A DNA stretch of 9,938 nt from assembly GCA_023432565.1 (NCBI GenBank), contig JAEYUL010000096.1, positions 1 to 9,938 of the forward strand. Direction: 5' to 3'. A program made the translations under genes and the position numbers. This document shows positions 1-4,682 of the stretch, in pieces (the stretch's first letter is position 1; each line of letters begins with the position of its first letter). The stretch comes from Actinomycetes bacterium. Lineage in GTDB: Bacteria > Actinomycetota > Actinomycetes > Actinomycetales > Cellulomonadaceae. The notes under the pieces were generated by a model. The model had not been told where the DNA came from. It did not search any database and saw only the letters and a list, made by a program, of their open reading frames with translations.

Positions 1-488
1 CATCCGACCCGAGCACCCCCCGGCAGGCGGGCCCCCCGGCCGCTGCGGCTGCGCCGGCCACCGCACGGCACCGCCCCGAGCCCACTCGAGACCGCGGCGA
101 GCTCCACCAGCCCCGCCCGCTCGACGAGCTGGCGGAGCTCGCGATCTCCTCGCTCGCGGCGGCCTCGCACGCCTCGGCCGCCGATGCCGCCACGACCCGC
201 GGCGTCGGCCGGGAGCTCGACGGCGACGTCGAGGTGACGGTCGGTCGGGGTGGCGTCGTGGCGGTGACGCTGCGCGGCCCGCGCGTCGCGGTGGCGAGCG
301 CCGCCACGCTGTCGAGGCTGCTGACCAGCGCCCTCGGCGCGGCGGTGCAGGACCTCGCCCGTCAGGCCGCGCACGAGGCTCCGGCCGTCTCCGACGAGCT
401 GCTCGCCGAGGTGCTCGCCCACCTGCGTGCGCTCACAGCCGACCCCTTGAGCTCGAGCGGCGGGCACGTGGCCCCTGAGCGCGCGTGA
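1..488 (+). CDS. YbaB/EbfC-like, EspL-like protein of a type VII secretion locus (5' partial)
   Basis: The reading frame is open from the left edge (first full codon at base 3) to the TGA at 486-488, so the start probably lies outside the window; a GTG at 234 is possible but would cut the domain. The first ~40 visible residues are rich in Pro, Ala, Arg and charge and look disordered. After a predicted helix (DELAELAISSLAAAS) comes the pattern G-x-x-x-x-x-GDVEVTVGRGGVVAVTL followed by a long Ala-rich helix, which resembles the helix-strand-strand-strand-helix layout of YbaB/EbfC proteins. In mycobacteria, EspL (Rv3880c) of the ESX-1 locus belongs to this fold and sits beside secreted Esp proteins. 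The next gene here is EspC-like and overlaps by 4 nt, which supports that reading. A chaperone or stabilising role for secreted partners is an inference. Family call moderate; exact function unknown. Confidence 0.6.
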   Translation, partial: SDPSTPRQAGPPAAAAAPATARHRPEPTRDRGELHQPRPLDELAELAISSLAAASHASAADAATTRGVGRELDGDVEVTVGRGGVVAVTLRGPRVAVASAATLSRLLTSALGAAVQDLARQAAHEAPAVSDELLAEVLAHLRALTADPLSSSGGHVAPERA

Positions 489-790
489 GCGGCGCGGACA
501 TCGACCTCGTGCTCCAGGAGCTGCGTCGCGAGGCCGGCACCTGGGACGAGCAGAGCGAGACGCTCGCCGACGTCGCGCGCACGGCTCAGTCTCTGCACCT
601 GAGCGCGCTGCAGGCAGGGATCTTCCTGGTGATGCACGAGGCCTACGGCGACACCGTGGAGCACGTGGCGGCCCGGTGCCGGGAGGGCGCCACCCGGACG
701 GCCGAGATCGCCTCGGCGCTGCGAGCCAACGCCCAGGCGTACGAGCGCCGCGACGACGAGGTCTCCGCTCACGTCGCCAGCGCCTACTGA
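485..790 (+). CDS. EspC-like small type VII secretion substrate with YxxxD signal
   Basis: This 101-residue protein is predicted almost wholly helical, with a short break near the middle, as expected for the helical hairpins of the EspC/WXG100 superfamily. Near the C-terminus, Tyr86-Glu-Arg-Arg-Asp90 fits the YxxxD/E signal used by ESX/type VII secretion systems. A canonical WxG turn is absent; the single Trp is residue 20, so the EspC-type family (T7SS_ESX_EspC) fits better than ESAT-6/CFP-10. The length is typical. The GTG start overlaps the TGA of the upstream gene (GTGA), no strong Shine-Dalgarno sequence is seen, and translational coupling is likely. Secretion, and pairing with the flanking proteins, are inferred from the family. 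An alternative is a non-secreted helical partner that carries a chance YxxxD. Confidence 0.7.
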   Translation: MSGADIDLVLQELRREAGTWDEQSETLADVARTAQSLHLSALQAGIFLVMHEAYGDTVEHVAARCREGATRTAEIASALRANAQAYERRDDEVSAHVASAY

Positions 791-816
791 GCACCTGTCC
801 GTCCGTCGAGCCCCAC

Positions 817-823
817 GAGGAGA
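817..823 (+). promoter_or_regulatory. Shine-Dalgarno site fixing the GTG start at 829
   Basis: GAGGAGA lies five bases before the GTG at 829. It supports that start over the longer open frame reaching back to 676, which would run through most of the EspC-like gene in another frame. Confidence 0.75.
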
Positions 824-828
824 CCTGC

Positions 829-1608
829 GTGCCCGCCCTCCCGAACACCATCGCCGCCGACGGGTTCGACCCGCGGCAGTTCAGCCCCGCCTCGTACGAG
901 GCGACCGTCGCGGAGCTGCGGTCCGGCATGGTCGCCCTGACGTCGCGCCTCACCGAGGTGCTCCCGGCCGTCGACGACACGGCTGGGCGATGGGGGGTCC
1001 CTGACGCACTGGCCGACGGTCTGCGCTGGTGCGCGCAGCGGCTGCTCACGCTCGGTCGCGACCTGCTCGACACCCTCGGCGAGCTGCTCGAGGGCGCGGG
1101 CGCGCCGGTGCTGTTCTTCGTGCGCGCCCACGAGTGGGTCTCGCAGGTCGGCCCGCCGGCGTCGGACGTGGCCGCCACGATCCACCCGAACGCGCTGCGG
1201 GCCACGCTCACCTGGTCCGGCGAGGCCGCGGCCACCTACCGGGCTGCGGTCGCGGGGCAGTCCCCCGCCGCCGCCCAGGTGCAGGCGGTGAGCGGGGTGG
1301 TCGCCGCTGCGCTGTGCGGCTGCGCAGCGGCCGGGCTGGCGTTCTACGTCGCGCTGGGCCTGATCCTGGCGAAGTTCCTGACGGCGACCGTGGCGGCGAT
1401 CGCTGCGCTCGGCTCGGTCGTGCTCTCGTGGGCCGGCCTCCTGCTGATCGTCGAGGAGGCCGCCGTGAACACCGGGATGGTCGTCTCGGCCGTCGCCGGG
1501 CTGACGGCGGCTCAGGGCGCCGCGGCCCTGGCGCTGGTCAACCTGACGGGAGCGGCTCGCTCACGGACAGCCTTCCCCCGTGGGCACTGGCCGGTGGGGA
1601 CCGCATGA
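829..1608 (+). CDS. WSG-motif protein with hydrophobic C-terminal half, type VII module
   Basis: This is a 259-residue protein. Residues 1-155 are mostly helical and amphipathic. They include Trp129-Ser-Gly131 followed by a helix, a pattern like the WxG turn of WXG100-type proteins. Residues ~157-240 are strongly hydrophobic and could form two or three membrane segments (about 157-180, 184-208 and 213-240), with an Ala/Gly/Val-rich character and a CGC pair at 163-165. The tail of ~18 residues is polar and basic. The start is set by the GAGGAGA site; the gene begins 38 nt after the EspC-like stop, so it is probably in the same transcript. By position it is a candidate secreted or membrane-inserting partner of the type VII module. 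I do not recognise a named family. Alternatives are an integral membrane protein or a toxin-like substrate; I see no catalytic motif and no YxxxD/E near the C-terminus. Confidence 0.75.
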   Translation: MPALPNTIAADGFDPRQFSPASYEATVAELRSGMVALTSRLTEVLPAVDDTAGRWGVPDALADGLRWCAQRLLTLGRDLLDTLGELLEGAGAPVLFFVRAHEWVSQVGPPASDVAATIHPNALRATLTWSGEAAATYRAAVAGQSPAAAQVQAVSGVVAAALCGCAAAGLAFYVALGLILAKFLTATVAAIAALGSVVLSWAGLLLIVEEAAVNTGMVVSAVAGLTAAQGAAALALVNLTGAARSRTAFPRGHWPVGTA

Positions 1609-1636
1609 CGGCGACTCCTGATGACAGCGACTCCTG
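1605..1636 (+). repeat. Tandem 16-bp direct repeat, two copies
   Basis: ATGACGGCGACTCCTG (1605-1620) is followed at once by ATGACAGCGACTCCTG (1621-1636), with 15 of 16 bases identical. The first copy overlaps the stop codon of the preceding gene (TGA 1606-1608) and the second runs into the first operator palindrome. It may be a recent slippage duplication or a direct-repeat protein site. Confidence 0.8.
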
Positions 1637-1653
1637 TCAACACTGGTTGACAG
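1634..1653 (+). promoter_or_regulatory. Operator-like palindrome 1
   Basis: CTGTCAAC-ACTG-GTTGACAG is a perfect 8+8 inverted repeat with a 4-bp spacer. Its right arm contains the -35 hexamer TTGACA (1647-1652) of the promoter for the HTH gene. A dimeric regulator bound here would cover the -35 box. The likely ligand is the HTH protein encoded just downstream (inference). Confidence 0.7.
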
Positions 1654-1682
1654 TGCGTGCCCGTCAACCTATGTTGACACCA
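1647..1682 (+). promoter_or_regulatory. Sigma-70-type promoter giving a leaderless transcript
   Basis: A perfect -35 TTGACA (1647-1652), a 17-bp spacer and a -10 TATGTT (1670-1675, four of six consensus bases, with TA and the final T kept) predict +1 at 1682, which is the A of the ATG of the HTH gene. The mRNA would therefore be leaderless, which agrees with the absence of a Shine-Dalgarno site. Both promoter boxes are buried in the palindromes. Confidence 0.75.
1663..1678 (+). promoter_or_regulatory. Operator-like palindrome 2
   Basis: GTCAAC-CTAT-GTTGAC is a perfect 6+6 inverted repeat with the same half-site and the same 4-bp spacer as palindrome 1. Equivalent arms are exactly 27 bp apart. 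It covers the -10 TATGTT and ends four bases before the start codon. Together with palindrome 1 it gives four GTTGAC half-sites in 43 bp. Confidence 0.7.
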
Positions 1683-1909
1683 TGACCGGGAACGACTCGT
1701 TGCTGAGCGCCGCGAACGCGGCCGACCCCGCGGAGGGCCTGCGGGCGGTGCGCTCCCTGCGCACGCTCGCCGACCGCCTCGAGCGGCTGCAGGTCGACCG
1801 CGCACGCCGCCAGGGCTGGTCCTGGCAGCAGATCGCCGACTGCCTCGGGGTCACGCGGCAGGCGGTGCACAAGAAGTACGGCAGGTCGAAGGAACAGGTG
1901 GTGCGCTGA
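1682..1909 (+). CDS. Small helix-turn-helix regulator paired with a Clp-N protein
   Basis: This is a 75-residue protein. Residues ~17-43 form a charged amphipathic helix (RSLRTLADRLERLQVDRARR) that could dimerise. Residues ~46-67 are a clear helix-turn-helix: SWQQIADCLGV, then TRQAVHKKYG as recognition helix. This resembles sigma-70 region 4-like and other small HTH proteins of actinobacteria. The ATG is chosen because the predicted transcription start falls on it. The stop TGA shares its last base with the ATG of the next gene, so the two proteins are probably made together. Two matching palindromes over its own promoter suggest that it represses or tunes its own operon; this is an inference. 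An alternative is a small DNA-binding protein that acts elsewhere while another regulator uses the palindromes. HTH assignment is strong, target unproven. Confidence 0.85.
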   Translation: MTGNDSLLSAANAADPAEGLRAVRSLRTLADRLERLQVDRARRQGWSWQQIADCLGVTRQAVHKKYGRSKEQVVR

Positions 1910-2430
1910 TGTTCGAACGGTTCGCTCTGGACTCCCGTGAGGCCGTCACGCTGGCACGCGACGAGGCCTCCGCACTCGGCTCGGACCGGATCGCGTCCGA
2001 GCACGTGCTTCTCGCCGCCGCACGGCTCGACGGCGTGGCCCATGAGGCGCTGGCGACTCTCGGCGTGGGGCCCGACGACGTGGCCGCGGCCGTGCGGGCT
2101 CGCCACGGCATGGACGACGACGCGCTCGCCTCGATCGGCGTCGACCTCGGCACGATCAGGGCCCAGGTGGAGGCGACCTTCGGTGCGGGCGCCCTCGACG
2201 CCGCGGCGGCGACGTCGCCTCACGCGTTCACGCCCGACGCCAAGAAGCTGCTCGAGCTCGCGCTGCGCGAGGCGGTCCTCACCAAGCACCGGCGCATCGA
2301 CACCGGGCACCTGCTGCTCGCCGCCGTGCGCGCACCCGAGTCGGGATCGCGCGCGGTGCTCAGCTCGCTCGGCCTGGCCGACGACACCGTGCGCGATGCC
2401 GTAGCGACCACCCGGGCGCGCGCGGTCTAG
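1909..2430 (+). CDS. Stand-alone Clp N-terminal domain protein (no AAA+ ATPase)
   Basis: This 173-residue protein has two repeats of the ClpC/ClpA N-terminal type. The first begins MFERFALDSREAV, includes SEHVLLAA (Glu31-His32) and ends near residue 53. The second begins at FTPDAKKLLELALREA (~108), includes DTGHLLLAAVR (131-141) and ends near 157. Between them lies an added segment, ~70-97 (ALASIGVDLGTIRAQVEATFG). No Walker A or B motif exists, so it cannot unfold proteins alone. Clp N domains bind substrates, adaptors and, in Gram-positive ClpC, phosphoarginine. This protein could compete with or deliver substrates to ClpC, or act as a ligand-sensing partner of the HTH protein; both are inferences. 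The ATG overlaps the HTH stop by one base (TGATG), so coupling is likely. The position of the second phosphoarginine-contacting Glu carries Gly133. Confidence 0.85.
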   Translation: MFERFALDSREAVTLARDEASALGSDRIASEHVLLAAARLDGVAHEALATLGVGPDDVAAAVRARHGMDDDALASIGVDLGTIRAQVEATFGAGALDAAAATSPHAFTPDAKKLLELALREAVLTKHRRIDTGHLLLAAVRAPESGSRAVLSSLGLADDTVRDAVATTRARAV

Positions 2431-2434
2431 CTGC

Positions 2435-4486
2435 TCACGACCCGAGCGACGTCAACGCCTGGCGCAGCAGCTCGGCGTACGCCACCACACCCTTCATGTT
2501 GGGGTGGGTCCGGTCGGCGTGCAGGAGGCCGGAGTGCTCGCTGACATATGCGTTCCAGTCGACGACGTGCACGTTCGGCCGGTCCTTGACCCGCTCCGCG
2601 AGCGCGGCGTTCGCGTCGGGGACCCAGTAGCTGATGCCGACGACGGTGTAGATCACCACCTGCCGGTCGGGCCCGATGATGTCGAGCGTCTCGTCGAACG
2701 CCTCGAGGGAGCCGTCGAACTTGAACCCGCCGTTCGTCCCGAAGTCGAGCAGGACGACCGGCCTCAGCTTGCCGGCCGCGTCCGCGGCGCGCACGAGCTC
2801 GGGCACGTCGAGCCACTTGCGGATCGGCTTGGCGTCGATCGCGATCTGGGGGAACACGTCGTACAGCGTCGGCGCCGCGGCCGACAGCACCGAGTCGCCG
2901 AAGCCGATGACGTCCGAGCCGTCGAGCGCGACCGTGCCGCCCTGGGCGGGGGCCGAGGGCGAGCCCGTCGGAGCAGCGGTGGGAGCCGCGGTGGGCTTCG
3001 GTCTCGGCGTCTGCGTGGTCGGCGCGCTCGTCGGTGCGACCGCGGGGTCGTCGTCCGGGTCGGCCTCGCCGCCCGGACGAGCCTCGCGGTCGGCGATCTG
3101 CTTGAGCGCCGCCTCGATCGCGCGCTGCGTCGAGGAGATCGCCGGCGCGGTGGCGACCGAGATTGCGGAGCCCAGGACGAGCGCGGTCACCGCCACGGTC
3201 GCGAGCCGGGCGCCCGGGCGCGGGCCGCGCAGGGCGGCCAGCACGCGACGCGCGGTGACCCGGAAGCCGTCGCGCCTGATCGGCGTCTCGACGAACCGGT
3301 GGCTCGCGGCGGCGAGCAGGAACGTCAGGGGCAGCCCGATGAGCGGGGTGCGCCACCACATCGCGGATCCGGGGGCGTCGCCGAGGGCCGCCTCGACGAC
3401 GAGGATCACCGGCCAGTGCCACAGGTACAGGCCGTACGAGCGCTCCCCCACCCACTCGGCGGGTCGCAGCTCGAGCGCACGCAGGAGCCCACGGGGTCGC
3501 TCCTGCGCGCACGCGACGACGAGCACGAGCGCCGCGAGCGAGCCGAGCACGATGCCGCCGTGGTAGGTCACTGTGCTCTCAGCGGCCATGGTCGCGCCCA
3601 GGGCCACCAGGACGACGAGCGCGGCGTAGGGCAGTGCGTGCGCCCAGGGCCGATCGGGCAGGAGGCGGGCCCGGGCGGTCGCCGTGATCGCGACGGCCGC
3701 TCCCGCGAGGAGCCCGAAGACGTGCGTCCCGGTGTTGTAGTACACGTTCGTCGGGTCGTCCCCGGGCGTGTAGAGCGCGGCCATGGCGACCGCGCTGGCG
3801 AGCGCCCCGGCCGCGACGACGAGCGCGATCACTCGGGCACCGGCACGGATCCGCAGCCCCCCCGCCAGCAGGACGAGCCCCACGAGCACGAGCGGCCACA
3901 GCAGGTAGAACTGCTCCTCGATCGCGAGCGACCAGAACGGCTGGAACAGCTCGGGCGCGGTCGTGTCGAAGTAGCTCGTCCCTGCGCCGATCTCGAGCCA
4001 GTTCGTCGAGAACGTGATCGCGCCGAGCCACTGACGCCGCACCCCGACGAGGAGGTCCGTCTCGACCAGGCGGGCCGCGACGGTGCCGACGACGAGCACG
4101 CACGCGAGCGCGGGCAGGAGGCGGCGCGCGCGCCGCTTCCAGAAGTCGGCCAGGTCGATGCCCCCGACGCGGGTCATCTGCCGCAGCAGGAGCGTCGTGA
4201 TGAGGAAGCCGCTGACGACGAAGAAGACGTCGACCCCGAGGAACCCGCCGGGGACCGTCGCCGGCCACAGGTGGTAGGCGACGACGGCCAGCACGGCGAT
4301 CGCCCGCAGGCCGTCAAGCCCGCGGATCCGTCCCTCGACGCGAGCCGGGCGCTCGTGGCGGTCCCGGGTGCCGTGCTCGGAGTCCGCACCGGGCCGGGCG
4401 CCGTCCGCGTGCCCCCGCCTAGGCGCAGGCGGTGGCCCGCCGGCGGACGCCGGGTCGTCGATGAGACGCGACGATGTCGTCGTCAC
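2435..4486 (-). CDS. Acyltransferase-3 / SGNH hydrolase fusion, probable cell-surface glycan O-acetyltransferase
   Basis: From the GTG at 4486 the protein has 683 residues. A polar N-terminus (1-52) precedes an acyltransferase-3 domain (~54-410) that opens with RGLDGLRAIAVLAVVAYH, including the conserved Arg61 and the Tyr71-His72 pair, and holds about ten membrane segments. A further membrane helix lies at ~428-447, then a Pro/Thr/Ala-rich linker (~475-517), then an extracytoplasmic SGNH domain with GDSV (Ser532), GTNG (Asn585) and DRTHP (Asp658, His661). This order matches OatA/OafA-type enzymes: the membrane part passes acyl groups out and the SGNH part attaches them to peptidoglycan or another surface glycan. 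The exact substrate cannot be read. The GTG is preferred over an ATG at 4630 because GAGGT lies 6 nt upstream and the extra 48 residues look non-coding. Its stop is only four bases from the convergent Clp-N stop. Confidence 0.85.
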   Translation of the reverse strand: MTTTSSRLIDDPASAGGPPPAPRRGHADGARPGADSEHGTRDRHERPARVEGRIRGLDGLRAIAVLAVVAYHLWPATVPGGFLGVDVFFVVSGFLITTLLLRQMTRVGGIDLADFWKRRARRLLPALACVLVVGTVAARLVETDLLVGVRRQWLGAITFSTNWLEIGAGTSYFDTTAPELFQPFWSLAIEEQFYLLWPLVLVGLVLLAGGLRIRAGARVIALVVAAGALASAVAMAALYTPGDDPTNVYYNTGTHVFGLLAGAAVAITATARARLLPDRPWAHALPYAALVVLVALGATMAAESTVTYHGGIVLGSLAALVLVVACAQERPRGLLRALELRPAEWVGERSYGLYLWHWPVILVVEAALGDAPGSAMWWRTPLIGLPLTFLLAAASHRFVETPIRRDGFRVTARRVLAALRGPRPGARLATVAVTALVLGSAISVATAPAISSTQRAIEAALKQIADREARPGGEADPDDDPAVAPTSAPTTQTPRPKPTAAPTAAPTGSPSAPAQGGTVALDGSDVIGFGDSVLSAAAPTLYDVFPQIAIDAKPIRKWLDVPELVRAADAAGKLRPVVLLDFGTNGGFKFDGSLEAFDETLDIIGPDRQVVIYTVVGISYWVPDANAALAERVKDRPNVHVVDWNAYVSEHSGLLHADRTHPNMKGVVAYAELLRQALTSLGS

Positions 4487-4512
4487 GTCTCGACCTCGAC
4501 CACCAACCGCAT
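4483..4512 (-). CDS. Possible leaderless 9-codon leader ORF overlapping the acyltransferase start
   Basis: Read on the minus strand, ATG at 4512 opens MRLVVEVET and stops at TGA 4485-4483, which overlaps the acyltransferase GTG (GTGA overlap). A TACCGT box ends seven bases before its ATG, so a transcript could start on that ATG. The acyltransferase Shine-Dalgarno GAGGT (4497-4493) lies inside it. It may be a translated leader that couples to the main gene, or a chance ORF; at nine codons, sequence alone cannot decide. Confidence 0.35.
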   Translation of the reverse strand: MRLVVEVET

Positions 4513-4518
4513 GAGTGC

Positions 4519-4524
4519 ACGGTA
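4519..4524 (-). promoter_or_regulatory. Possible -10 box for the acyltransferase gene
   Basis: TACCGT on the minus strand fits the TANNNT pattern and predicts +1 at 4512, the A of the leader ATG. No convincing -35 hexamer is present 16-18 bp upstream, so the call is weak by itself. Confidence 0.35.
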
Positions 4525-4624
4525 GTGGTCGCTCAGGGGGACGAAGCACGGGACACCCCGCGAACGGGTGAACTGCGAAACGCCGGCCACGACACGCCGC
4601 GGTCGACGCCCCCGCAGCGTGGGC

Positions 4625-4665
4625 CGGCACGGCGTCGCTCCGGGGCCCGGGGGCAGGCCGTGCCG
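4625..4665 (-). terminator. GC-rich hairpin downstream of pcrA, terminator-like without T-tract
   Basis: CGGCACGGC (4625-4633) pairs perfectly with GCCGTGCCG (4657-4665), with a 23-nt loop that could itself fold through CCGG/CCGG (4640-4650). It begins 18 nt after the pcrA stop. No run of T follows on the minus strand, so it may be a weak or Rho-assisted terminator or an mRNA 3'-end stabiliser. The rest of the 196-bp gap between pcrA and the acyltransferase holds only the putative leader and promoter. Confidence 0.35.
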
Positions 4666-4682
4666 ACGGCGGCGCGCGCGGG

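Noticed and set aside
485..790. Classification of the 101-residue protein as canonical WXG100 (ESAT-6/CFP-10)
   Set aside because: There is no central WxG; the only Trp is residue 20. EspC-type fits better.
676..828. N-terminal extension of the WSG protein to 676
   Set aside because: It would overlap the EspC-like gene in another frame, and a good Shine-Dalgarno site marks the GTG at 829.
1909..1925. Possible LexA-type box around TTCGAACGGTTCG at the start of the Clp-N gene
   Set aside because: The half-sites are one base apart and not four, and the sequence lies within coding DNA after the ATG.
2940..3070. Repeat-like GC tract considered as a DNA repeat element
   Set aside because: It encodes the Pro/Thr/Ala-rich interdomain linker of the acyltransferase; the repetition is codon-level low complexity.
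2504..4525. 673-codon open frame on the plus strand opposite the acyltransferase
   Set aside because: Its product is an Arg/Glu/Asp/Gly-rich low-complexity string with no domain, while the opposite strand encodes a clear acyltransferase-SGNH protein. Long antisense frames are expected at this GC content.
4487..4630. N-terminal extension of the acyltransferase to an ATG at 4630
   Set aside because: The added 48 residues look non-coding (Arg/Pro/Cys-rich), and the start falls inside the hairpin after pcrA. The GTG at 4486 has a Shine-Dalgarno.
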